A stretch of DNA of 64,000 nucleotides, taken from assembly GCA_002709645.1 (NCBI GenBank), contig PAQG01000006.1:1-64000 (forward strand). The letters run 5' to 3'. The notes below the pieces were generated by a model that was given only the letters and a program-made list of their open reading frames with translations, ran no database searches and was not told the origin of the DNA. Both the position numbers and the translations under genes were made by a program. The number at the start of each line of letters is the position of its first letter. Within the stretch, counting starts at the first letter, position 1. Positions 43,629-52,107 of the stretch are shown here, in pieces. The DNA comes from Acidimicrobiaceae bacterium (GTDB taxonomy: Bacteria > Actinomycetota > Acidimicrobiia > Acidimicrobiales > UBA8592).

Positions 43629-44394
43629 TATAACCACTGAATCATCTTCAAGTGCAAATGGAACTAATCTCGTTGAAGTAAAAAATCTATCGGCTGGCTA
43701 TGCAGGTGTTGCAGTAATCAGAGGTGTAAATATCCATGTAGGAAAAGGTGAAGTTGTGGCACTTCTGGGTCCAAATGGTGCTGGAAAAACTACCACCCTC
43801 CTTACTACATCTGGCCTACTCAAAGCACTTGAAGGCTCTGTTACTGTCTTAGGAGAACCATCTAACTTTAGTGCACCTCACAAGACAGCACGATTAGGGC
43901 TAGCACATGTTCCAGAAGATCGATCTTTATTCTTCGGTTTAACCGTCCAAGAAAATCTTCGTCTTGGTTTAAGAGGGAAAAGAAGTGAACAGGCTGCTGG
44001 ATACGAATCAGCACTAGATCTACTCCCCGCACTTCGCCCCCTAATGAATCGTAGAGCCGGTCTTCTCTCTGGTGGTGAGCAACAAATGCTAGCAATGGCT
44101 AGAGCTTTAGTATCAAATCCGAAAGTACTTCTCGTAGATGAAATGAGTCTAGGCTTGGCCCCAATTATCGTTGAACGACTTCTGCCTATTGTTCGAAATA
44201 TCGCCAATGAAACAGGTGCAGGGGTTCTAATAGTTGAACAGCACGTTCACCTTGCTCTTGAAGTCGCTGACCGAGCTTATGTCATGAGCCATGGAGAAAT
44301 TGTTCTTGAGGGAGCTGCAGAAGAACTGAAGCAAAGACAAGATCTCCTTGAAGCTAGCTATCTCGGTGGCGAACTCGATGAGGAGACAGTATGA
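43621..44394 (+). CDS. livF: ABC transporter ATPase LivF-like
   Basis: A 257-aa ATPase with Walker A GPNGAGKTT (50-58), signature LSGGEQQMLAMARA, Walker B VLLVDEMSLGLAP and VEQHVHLAL as H-loop. The start at 43621 has AGGGGAAG upstream and overlaps livG by 8 nt; the ORF could begin at 43546 but that lies far inside livG. It pairs with LivG. The next gene overlaps its stop by 4 nt. Confidence 0.93.
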   Translation: MTDITTESSSSANGTNLVEVKNLSAGYAGVAVIRGVNIHVGKGEVVALLGPNGAGKTTTLLTTSGLLKALEGSVTVLGEPSNFSAPHKTARLGLAHVPEDRSLFFGLTVQENLRLGLRGKRSEQAAGYESALDLLPALRPLMNRRAGLLSGGEQQMLAMARALVSNPKVLLVDEMSLGLAPIIVERLLPIVRNIANETGAGVLIVEQHVHLALEVADRAYVMSHGEIVLEGAAEELKQRQDLLEASYLGGELDEETV

Positions 44395-45311
44395 ATCACA
44401 ACCGAATCTTCTCCTATGCACACTTCGCAATGGCAGCGGGATACCTCACTTTCGCCTTGGTAGGCCCTTGGTCAAAAAGAGGAGACTCTAGTTTCGGGGC
44501 ATTTAGTAGTGATGGAGGTACAGGATTTGGAACCATCGGAGTAGTACTTGGGGTAATCCTTCTCCTACTTGCAGTTCTGCGAATTAACGGGCAAAAACAA
44601 GTTGTTCCCGGTTTAGGAGTAGAACAGTTAACAGTCATAGTAGGGATTGCAGCATGGCTAAATCTCATATGTTTCATAGTTGGATGGCTTCCAATCTTTG
44701 AAGAAGGAACTGGAAGAAGACGAGGAGTTCCAGGCACTGGATGGGGTGTCGTAGGAGGGTACTTCACTGTTTCACAGATTCCGTTATTGCTCTCACCAAT
44801 GACTTTGGGTATTCCAAGCCCCAGTAAGGGAATCAAGGCTATTAAGGAACAAACACGTCAACTGTATTCTGCTATTACCGTTCTTTGTGGAGTTGGCCTG
44901 ATTGTTTTCCCATATATGGCATGGGTTAAAAGCGGCTCAGTGGAATTAAGCGCACTCGATGGGAGAAACAATAACCCTACGGAACCAGATGCAACTTACA
45001 CGATTCTTACTGATTCAGGGCCACGATTTGGTTATCTCCTTCTAGCCATTGGAGCTGTCATAATTGTGGCGGGTCTAATGCGTCTCCGCCCTCAAGGACT
45101 AGCTGAACCAGGTCCCAATATGCTTTTGTCACACTGTCTTTTGGGTGCTGGCCTATTGACGCTAACGATGCCTTTGGGAATTATCATCGCCTGCCTTCAG
45201 AGAAGTGGACTAGATATAGGAATTGGTACTTGGCTTACTTTCGCTGCCAGCCTTGTCCTCATCGGATTAGCGATAGGTGAGAATAAAGCCCGTGACGCTG
45301 TTGGCGTCTGA
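44391..45311 (+). CDS. Unknown polytopic membrane protein of the liv operon
   Basis: A 306-aa protein with about eight predicted membrane helices (near 12-27, 47-65, 80-103, 117-139, 158-179, 213-232, 243-268 and 277-295). A Gly-rich loop, GRRRGVPGTGWGV, precedes the fourth helix. I do not recognise the family. ATG overlaps the livF stop (ATGA), so it is made with the transporter; an accessory subunit or modulator is possible. No signal peptide beyond the first helix. Confidence 0.75.
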   Translation: MNHNRIFSYAHFAMAAGYLTFALVGPWSKRGDSSFGAFSSDGGTGFGTIGVVLGVILLLLAVLRINGQKQVVPGLGVEQLTVIVGIAAWLNLICFIVGWLPIFEEGTGRRRGVPGTGWGVVGGYFTVSQIPLLLSPMTLGIPSPSKGIKAIKEQTRQLYSAITVLCGVGLIVFPYMAWVKSGSVELSALDGRNNNPTEPDATYTILTDSGPRFGYLLLAIGAVIIVAGLMRLRPQGLAEPGPNMLLSHCLLGAGLLTLTMPLGIIIACLQRSGLDIGIGTWLTFAASLVLIGLAIGENKARDAVGV

Positions 45312-45339
45312 CCCTTCAGAACTAATAAGCATTAGAAAT

Positions 45340-47166
45340 CTACCAAGTGTCAATCATCGGACGGTTTTTCCCTCTTTCAGAGTTACCTGAAGATGTTGCT
45401 TTCAAAGCACTCGAAATCCACCGACGTGATTCCATCGGATCGATAACGTCATCTATCTCAAAATGATCTGCCATGCTAATCCCTTTACCAACTTCATACA
45501 TGCGTTCAACTAGAGATTGATAAGCCTTATCTCGTTCCTCAAGGTCCTCTATCGCCTCAAGCTCTTTCCGGTAACCTAACTTCACTGCCCCTTCTAAACC
45601 CATACCGCCGAACTCTCCAGTAGGCCAAGAAATAGTAAAGAGAGGAAATTTAAAACCTCCTGAAGCCATAGCCTGGGCCCCAAGACCATATGCTTTCCGA
45701 AGGACAATTGTGCATGTTGGCACAGAAGTAGATCGTGCTGTTACGAACATCCGACTTACGTGTCTCACTAAACCAGTTTTTTCAGCTTCCGGCCCAACCA
45801 TAAACCCAGGCGTATCACATAGATTAATAATTGGTAGGCCAAAAGCATCGCAAAGTTGCATAAAACGCGCTGCTTTGTCAGCAGCATCACTATCTATCGC
45901 TCCACCTAAATGCACTGGATTATTAGCAATCACACCGACTGGCTTTCCTTCTATGCGCGCTAATGTAGTAACAATTCCCGCTCCAAAGTCTTTTCTAATC
46001 TCAAGTAACGAATCGGTATCGAACATCACCTCAATAACTTCGCGGATGTCATATACGCGTAATCTATTTTCTGGAATAATGTGCCTCAATTCTCTCTGGT
46101 CTCCACAATCCCAATCTGGAACTGGCCCCTGAAAATATGAAAGGTATTTTTTTGCAACTTTTACCGCTTCTTCTTCGTCTTTAACGCTTATATCCACTAC
46201 CCCATTGGGGCGTTGAATTTCCATAGGTCCTATTTCTTTGGGGTCGTAAGCCCCTAATCCCCCACCTTCAATCATTGCTGGACCACCCATACCAATATTT
46301 GAGTTTTCGGTAGCAATAATCACATCGCAACAACCAAGAATCGCTGCATTTCCAGCAAAACAATATCCAGAATTAATTCCTATCAGAGGCACTAGTGCAG
46401 AAAGTTCTGCCCAGAGGCCAAAAGCAAGACAATCAAGTCCAGCAACTTGCATACCGTCGGTATCTCCTGGTCTTCCACCACCGCCTTCGGTAAAGAAAAT
46501 CACTGGAAGTTTCCACCGCTTAGCTATTTCAAATAGACGATCCTTTTTACGATGATTCTGGCCACCTTGTGTGCCTGCTAGAACTGTATAGTCGTAAGAC
46601 ATTACGACACATTGCGTTTTATTTTCGGAGAACAAATGCCCATTTACTTCTCCTATGCCAGCAATCATTCCATCAGCAGGAGTATTTAGTATCAAATCTT
46701 CTAGGGTGCGTCTTTTTCTTTGCGGAGCGATAGCAAGCGGCCCATATTCAATATAAGGAACACCATCTACCAAGTCATCTAAATTCTCTCTGGCAGTTCT
46801 TTGTTTCGTAGCCCGACGTTTCTCTACAGCATTTGGCCGCTGATGATCATGACCTAACGCATGTCTTTCGTTCACCTCAGCAAGGTCATCTCTTATAAAA
46901 TCAAGATCTACCTGAGCGACAGCAACTTCACTAGTATTTGATATTTCCTTGAATTCTAGGGAGATTAGAGCTTGATCTTCTAAGACTGTCTCCCCTGCTT
47001 CAACGTGGATCCCTTCAACAACCCCACTTGATGTAGCCATAACTTCGTGTTCCATTTTCATAGATTCAAGCAACGCTATCCTCTGACCAACTGTTACTTC
47101 AGCACCTATTTCAACATCCACTAAAAGCACAGTGCCTTGGATAGGTGAGCCGATTTCAGAAGTCAC
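45340..47166 (-). CDS. Biotinyl-carboxyltransferase fusion (acyl-CoA carboxylase)
   Basis: A 608-aa protein. Residues 1-72 are a biotinyl domain with ESMKMEHEV (biotin Lys37). From ~100 a carboxyltransferase of the PccB/AccD type follows (ATKQRTARENLDDLVDG; GGARPGDTDG-like GGGGRPGDTDGMQVAGL; DTPGFMVGPEAE). Most actinobacteria put the biotinyl domain on the biotin carboxylase subunit instead. No biotin carboxylase is in the window. The start is GTG. It likely carboxylates an acyl-CoA. Confidence 0.88.
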   Translation of the reverse strand: MTSEIGSPIQGTVLLVDVEIGAEVTVGQRIALLESMKMEHEVMATSSGVVEGIHVEAGETVLEDQALISLEFKEISNTSEVAVAQVDLDFIRDDLAEVNERHALGHDHQRPNAVEKRRATKQRTARENLDDLVDGVPYIEYGPLAIAPQRKRRTLEDLILNTPADGMIAGIGEVNGHLFSENKTQCVVMSYDYTVLAGTQGGQNHRKKDRLFEIAKRWKLPVIFFTEGGGGRPGDTDGMQVAGLDCLAFGLWAELSALVPLIGINSGYCFAGNAAILGCCDVIIATENSNIGMGGPAMIEGGGLGAYDPKEIGPMEIQRPNGVVDISVKDEEEAVKVAKKYLSYFQGPVPDWDCGDQRELRHIIPENRLRVYDIREVIEVMFDTDSLLEIRKDFGAGIVTTLARIEGKPVGVIANNPVHLGGAIDSDAADKAARFMQLCDAFGLPIINLCDTPGFMVGPEAEKTGLVRHVSRMFVTARSTSVPTCTIVLRKAYGLGAQAMASGGFKFPLFTISWPTGEFGGMGLEGAVKLGYRKELEAIEDLEERDKAYQSLVERMYEVGKGISMADHFEIDDVIDPMESRRWISSALKATSSGNSERGKNRPMIDTW

Positions 47167-47176
47167 TACACACCAA

Positions 47177-47566
47177 TTACTCTGATGGCGTTGGTAGTTG
47201 ATTCAAGTAAGTCGGTAAGTCAAAATAGTCACGCCAGAGTGTAATTTCTCCATTTACTATTTCAAAAATACCAGCACAGGGCATCTCAACCCATCCGTGT
47301 GGCCATAGAAATTTATCCAATCTTTCATTCATAACCGTTGAACCAGTACATGTTTGCCTATACGTGATCCACTCAATCTGTTCGCATCGACCCATCATGG
47401 GTTGAAGTTGCTGGGAAATTGCATCACGCCCAAAAACTTTTCCCATCGGGACATTGTCATATTCACAGTCTTCGCTCAAAAAAGAAGTTGCCTGCTCTAA
47501 ATCCATTTCATTAATGCAGTCAATAAATTTCGTGACTATTTCATCTGGTTCCATCTGGTCATTCAT
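47177..47566 (-). CDS. Limonene-1,2-epoxide-hydrolase-like protein
   Basis: A 129-aa NTF2-fold protein of the LEH family. The Arg and Asp in NERLDKFLW and the Asp in WRDYFD correspond to the Asp-Arg-Asp triad that activates water on an epoxide. The start at 47566 overlaps the upstream nitroreductase stop (ATGA); a longer start at 47584 is less likely. It probably opens a small epoxide, perhaps of a terpene or a CoA-linked ring. Confidence 0.8.
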   Translation of the reverse strand: MNDQMEPDEIVTKFIDCINEMDLEQATSFLSEDCEYDNVPMGKVFGRDAISQQLQPMMGRCEQIEWITYRQTCTGSTVMNERLDKFLWPHGWVEMPCAGIFEIVNGEITLWRDYFDLPTYLNQLPTPSE

Positions 47567-48231
47567 GGTGCAGTACCCCCCCATTGATCCCAGTGCAAAA
47601 CCGTCTCTAACGGCGGTCGTTTCGCAGGTTTAAAATCAGTACCTATTGAATATCCGCAAGTAATGAGCGCACACTGGGTAAAGGCTTCATAGTCAATACC
47701 CAGAATTTCTGCTGCTTGCTCTTCAAACATCAAATGAATTGTTGTCCATGCAGTCCCAAGCCCCCTTTCACGTGCAGCGAGCATAAAACTCCATGCTCCA
47801 GGCAAAATAGAACCCAACATCGCAGCAGAGGCCATTGACGGCAGCCCTTCATATCTGCCGGGCAAAATCGGAATCATCATAACAGGAACTTTCTCAAAAT
47901 GTTCAGCTAAGTAAGCTGCAGAACTCTGAACCCTACTTTGTTGTGAGATTCGTTCTTGATCATCTCCTTTATAGGCAGTCTCTACATTTCCTTCCATCTG
48001 GGTATAGAGTTCCCACCCTTGTTTATAGAGGTTAGCTAGAGCTTCACGTTGGCCTTGATCAGTTACTACTAGCCATTGCCAGCCTTGGGAATTTGAGCCG
48101 GTTGGTGACTGCAGAGCTGCCTCCAAACATTCTTTAATTACTTCTGGTTCAACTTGTTTCTCAAAATCTAAGCGCTTCCGAACCGCTCTAGTAGTCGAGA
48201 GGACTTCATCAACTGTTAAATTAAGTTTCAT
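47563..48231 (-). CDS. Nitroreductase family protein, copy 1
   Basis: A 222-aa FMN-dependent nitroreductase-fold protein. The N-terminal TTRAVRKRLDF, the FMN segment SPTGSNSQGWQWLVV, and the GLGTAWTTIHL stretch are characteristic. It is a paralogue of the protein at 52718. The substrate is unknown: quinone, nitro or enone reduction is possible. The stop overlaps the LEH-like start. Confidence 0.88.
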   Translation of the reverse strand: MKLNLTVDEVLSTTRAVRKRLDFEKQVEPEVIKECLEAALQSPTGSNSQGWQWLVVTDQGQREALANLYKQGWELYTQMEGNVETAYKGDDQERISQQSRVQSSAAYLAEHFEKVPVMMIPILPGRYEGLPSMASAAMLGSILPGAWSFMLAARERGLGTAWTTIHLMFEEQAAEILGIDYEAFTQCALITCGYSIGTDFKPAKRPPLETVLHWDQWGGTAP

Positions 48232-48262
48232 TTTTTCTCCTTATGTATGAATATATTAAACA

Positions 48263-49057
48263 TCAATCTTCTTCTAATTTGCTTTGGTATTGATAACTTC
48301 GATGGGTTCGCCCACCAGCTACGAGAAGGTTCCTCCCAGTAACCCACCGAGCAGCAGGACTCGAAAGGAATACTACGGCACCAGCAATATCCTTTGGCGC
48401 ACCAAGAAACCCAAGCGGAATCGAAGAAGCGATCTCATCTTCGGCGCCATTGACTCCAAGAACTTCAGCGAACATCTCTGTTGCAACAGGGCCGGGAGAA
48501 ACAGCATTGACTCGAATTTTTGGAGCCAGTTCTATTGCTAGAGTCTCCGTCATGTTTAACATTGCTGCTTTCGCAGCAGCATATGGTCCGGTATAAGGCG
48601 AGCCTCTCATTCCCGCTCCAGAAGAAATATTAATAATTGATCCTCCTTCGCCCATTCGCTTAGCTGATGCTTTCGCTCCTTGAAATGCAGTCGTTAAATT
48701 CAGCTCTATTTGATCCCGAAAGACTTCATCTGGGGTATCAATAAGCTTACGTGTTTTCTTTTCATTAGACCCTCCGACATTATTTACCCATACATCAATT
48801 TTGCCAAACGTGTTGACTGTTAAATCAACTAACTCATCTGACCTATCTCTAATATCCGCTGCAAAGATAAGCGCTTCTTTCCCACGCTCTTCCACACCTT
48901 TCGCTGTTTCCTCTAGATCTTCCTGCCTCCTAGCGTTAACAACTACATTGCAACCTGCTTCCGCTAGCCCCCAAGCTATCCCCCTGCCGATCCCCTGACC
49001 TGAACCAGTCACGACAGCCACTTTACCTTCCAACTTGAAATCGTCTAAGAGCCCCAT
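48263..49057 (-). CDS. SDR family oxidoreductase
   Basis: A 264-aa short-chain dehydrogenase. TGSGQGIGRG is the cofactor loop, NNVGGS the structural motif, INISSGAG supplies the catalytic Ser, and YAAAKA the Tyr and Lys. Arg-rich VNARRQED after strand 2 suggests NADP. It lies 31 bp before the nitroreductase on the same strand and divergent from the SDR at 49170. Confidence 0.9.
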   Translation of the reverse strand: MGLLDDFKLEGKVAVVTGSGQGIGRGIAWGLAEAGCNVVVNARRQEDLEETAKGVEERGKEALIFAADIRDRSDELVDLTVNTFGKIDVWVNNVGGSNEKKTRKLIDTPDEVFRDQIELNLTTAFQGAKASAKRMGEGGSIINISSGAGMRGSPYTGPYAAAKAAMLNMTETLAIELAPKIRVNAVSPGPVATEMFAEVLGVNGAEDEIASSIPLGFLGAPKDIAGAVVFLSSPAARWVTGRNLLVAGGRTHRSYQYQSKLEED

Positions 49058-49169
49058 TAGCCCTCTCTTTCTAAGATCTTTACCTTGTTGAAGATTACTC
49101 GCATAGAGGCTCTACGAGAAATCTGTTTTGGACAGGATGTTCTCTTCATCCTCGCACTATTCTCAGACC

Positions 49170-50030
49170 ATGGGCAGAATGTCAGAGAAAGTAGCAGTAA
49201 TAGTTGGAGGCGCTAGCGGTTTCGGCCTTGCATGTGCAGAACTCTTCGCATCTGAGGGAGCAACCGTAGTAGTCGCTGGACGTAGAGGCGATGTAGCAAA
49301 AAAAGCCGCGAAAGAATTTGATGGCGTAGGAGTCACATGGGATATAACTGACTTTGAACAAGGAAAAGCGGTTAAAGACGACATTATGAAAAATTTTGGT
49401 CGTATCGATGCTGCAATAAATTTCGCTGGTTACGATGACGTCCTCCCTATTAGCCAAATCACCCCAGACCACCTAGAACCAATGGTTAACGTTCAATTTA
49501 ATGGTGCGATTTATTTCCTTAGATTCATGTGTAATGCGATGGCAGAATCTGGAGGAGGATCAGCTATTTTGTGTTCATCTTTAACAGCGCATAACCCAAA
49601 TGTCGGGAGAGTTGGGTACGCCGGTTCTAAAGCTGGCCTTGAGTACGTAGCAAAACTCGCAGCTGTTGAATACGGAAACACGCAAGTCCGAATTAACTGC
49701 ATCGCCCCACATGTCATTGAGACAGCAATGACTTCTGAGATGTTCAAAATTCCCTTTGCTGTTGAAACAGTTCGACTACAAACTCCACTTAAAAGAATGG
49801 GACATGTTGAAGATGTTGCTAACTGCGCGCTCTACCTTGCTTGTGATGAATCTAATTACGTAAATGGGGAAACAATTCGTGTGGATGGTGGAGCTCACAC
49901 CCAAAAATTACCATCAGATATCGATTACGCTCTGTTAGGAATCGCTAGACCTAATTTAGCAGCAGGATTCCCGCGTGCTGCCATACCTGACTGGTACAAA
50001 GACGAGCTTAATAATTCTGACGATCACTAA
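49170..50030 (+). CDS. SDR family oxidoreductase
   Basis: A 286-aa short-chain dehydrogenase with VGGASGFGLA as the cofactor loop, NFAGYDD as NAG-like motif, CSSLTAH with the catalytic Ser, and YAGSKA with Tyr and Lys. VDGGAH marks the C-terminal part. I chose the ATG at 49170 (MGRMSEKVAVIVGG fits SDR starts); TTG at 49128 or ATG at 49137 would add up to 14 residues, so the start is not certain. It ends 4 nt into the convergent hydrolase. Confidence 0.85.
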   Translation: MGRMSEKVAVIVGGASGFGLACAELFASEGATVVVAGRRGDVAKKAAKEFDGVGVTWDITDFEQGKAVKDDIMKNFGRIDAAINFAGYDDVLPISQITPDHLEPMVNVQFNGAIYFLRFMCNAMAESGGGSAILCSSLTAHNPNVGRVGYAGSKAGLEYVAKLAAVEYGNTQVRINCIAPHVIETAMTSEMFKIPFAVETVRLQTPLKRMGHVEDVANCALYLACDESNYVNGETIRVDGGAHTQKLPSDIDYALLGIARPNLAAGFPRAAIPDWYKDELNNSDDH

Positions 50031-50899
50031 ATGTTTGATACCCAAATTTGATTAAGAAATGCAATTACTTCTCCAGAGAAGACATCATTTTTATCTCCAG
50101 CGACCATATGCCCCGCACCGCTGACATCTACAAAATCTGACTGCGGAAATTTCTCTAGAAACTCTTGAACTTCATCCTCAGTTACTAGGTCACTCATTTT
50201 CCCTCGAACCAAAAGAGTCGGGACTTTAATATTGCTCATCACTTCATTTAACAGTTGAGTATTTCTCATGTCAGGATTTTTTTCATTTCTCTCTGAAGAG
50301 ATAAAGGTTGGATCCCAGTGCCAAAACCAACGATTACCGCGTTTTCGAAGATTCTTCTTTAGACCTTCCAAATCAGTGGGTTTCTTTCGGTATGGATTAT
50401 ATTCTGCTAAGACTTCAGCGACTTCTGAGAGTGAAGCGAACCCTACTTCTGAATGTTTCAACATAAAATCTTTTACTCTCTCCGCACCATTAACGTTCAT
50501 ATTGGGAACTACATCAACGAGGACGAGAGCGGATATTGAACCTGGGCGCATACGCCCCTCAAGATACATACCAACCAATCCACCTAAAGAAGCGCCAACC
50601 AATACTGGACAAATTCCAATTTCCTCTAGAACAAATACAATATCCTCACTAAATTGACTTAATTCATACTCGCTATTTTTAGACCAGTCCGATCTACCAT
50701 GCCCACGCAAATCGAGAGTGATGGCGAACACCCCAATATCCGCTAATCGTCTAGCAGTAGAGTCCCAGGAGTGACGTGTCTGCCCACCTCCATGGAGAAG
50801 CAGAACTGATCTGTCGGAGATAGGACCCCATAAGTCAGCTTCTATCTTTATGCCCGATGAAGTCGTAAATCTTTCCGTTACTGGCATGAATTCATTCAT
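50027..50899 (-). CDS. Alpha/beta hydrolase
   Basis: A 290-aa alpha/beta hydrolase. The oxyanion loop is LLHGGGQTRHSW, RGHGRSDWS follows strand 4, the nucleophile elbow GASLGG has Ser near 104, and the catalytic His is in GAGHMVAGD. There is no signal peptide. It likely cleaves an ester, thioester or C-C bond in a catabolic path. The CoA-transferase gene lies 9 nt upstream on the same strand. Confidence 0.87.
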   Translation of the reverse strand: MNEFMPVTERFTTSSGIKIEADLWGPISDRSVLLLHGGGQTRHSWDSTARRLADIGVFAITLDLRGHGRSDWSKNSEYELSQFSEDIVFVLEEIGICPVLVGASLGGLVGMYLEGRMRPGSISALVLVDVVPNMNVNGAERVKDFMLKHSEVGFASLSEVAEVLAEYNPYRKKPTDLEGLKKNLRKRGNRWFWHWDPTFISSERNEKNPDMRNTQLLNEVMSNIKVPTLLVRGKMSDLVTEDEVQEFLEKFPQSDFVDVSGAGHMVAGDKNDVFSGEVIAFLNQIWVSNI

Positions 50900-50907
50900 A
50901 GACAGTA

Positions 50908-52086
50908 TTAAGAAATAGTTCCTGAATCACGAAGTTTAGTGATTTCTTCCAATGTGAACCCAATCCCATATAAGAGTTCATCGGTATGTTCACAATAAGT
51001 TGGCGCAGGAGAAGGCTCTTGTCCGATATCACCATTAAATGTTGCTCCTTGGCGAGGAACACGAATTTGACCTATAACCGGATGTTCCTTTACTTGAACG
51101 GAATCAACTGCAACGACATGAGGGTCGTCTGCCACTTCTGCTGGATCAAGAACACGGACCGCAGGAACATCAGCTAGTTGACATTTCTCCACAGCCTCTT
51201 CAGTAGAAAAAGCGCTAAGCATCTCATCAAATGCCTGATACCAATCAGTAAAGTTCTTACTTCGGTTACTAGCCGAAGAGAAGCGTTCATCAGTGGCAAG
51301 GTCAATTCTGTCAAGCGCACTGCAAACAGCCTCCCATTGGCTGTCAGTTCCTGCTGTTACCGAGACCCAACCATCAGAGGTTGAAAAAAGCTGATATGAG
51401 TTCAAAAGGTTTGGCAAGTGCAACGCATCTTCATCAAGAAGAGTTTCATGCATCATCATGTCAGGCCAATTAAAAGCGATGTTTGCTTCAAGCATTGAAA
51501 CTTCAACATGCTGGCCCTTGCCAGTTAGATTTCTTGCAAATAACGCTGCAGTTATAGCTTGCGAAGTAGTCAATGCTGCGACTTTATCTGCAACCATTCC
51601 CCGAATTAGGTTCGGAGTTGAGTCAGCTTTCTGCGCGCCTGCCCACCCAGAAAGTGCTTGAATGACTGGGTCGTAAACTGGTCGTCCGCTATAAGGTCCT
51701 GTTGAACCAAACCCTGACGAAGAAACATAAATAAGCGAAGGATTTCTCTCCATTGCATCTTCAACAGAGAATCCTAATCTTGCCACAGCACCAGGTCGAA
51801 AACCTTCAATAAAAACATCAGACTCCAGAAGAAAAGCCCATAGAATTTCTTTCGCTTTCTTCTGAGATAGATCTAAACCAATAGATCGTTTCCCAGCATT
51901 GGCATTAGCAAACCAACCGGACATGTTATTTTTTCTACTCCCATACATGCGAAGGTCATCACCACCAGTAGTGTTCTCAACCTTTATAATTTCCGCCCCT
52001 TGCGTAGCTAGAAGATGGGTAGCCCCTGGAACGGCAATCATTTGAGCTAATTCAACTATTTTTATTCCAGCTAAAGGACCTGACAT
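50908..52086 (-). CDS. Class III (CaiB/BaiF) CoA transferase
   Basis: A 392-aa family III CoA transferase. Typical N-terminus LAGIKIVELAQMIAVPGATHLLA, KVEN, LDLSQKKAKEI, NFRPG-like GFRPGAVARLG, and the catalytic Asp in VYDPVIQALSG. It moves CoA between acyl groups and a free acid. It follows the CMD/AhpD-like selenoprotein candidate by 21 nt on the same strand, so both may be on one transcript with the hydrolase. Confidence 0.92.
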   Translation of the reverse strand: MSGPLAGIKIVELAQMIAVPGATHLLATQGAEIIKVENTTGGDDLRMYGSRKNNMSGWFANANAGKRSIGLDLSQKKAKEILWAFLLESDVFIEGFRPGAVARLGFSVEDAMERNPSLIYVSSSGFGSTGPYSGRPVYDPVIQALSGWAGAQKADSTPNLIRGMVADKVAALTTSQAITAALFARNLTGKGQHVEVSMLEANIAFNWPDMMMHETLLDEDALHLPNLLNSYQLFSTSDGWVSVTAGTDSQWEAVCSALDRIDLATDERFSSASNRSKNFTDWYQAFDEMLSAFSTEEAVEKCQLADVPAVRVLDPAEVADDPHVVAVDSVQVKEHPVIGQIRVPRQGATFNGDIGQEPSPAPTYCEHTDELLYGIGFTLEEITKLRDSGTIS

Positions 52087-52107
52087 TACTCCCCCAATTA
52101 TCGTTGA

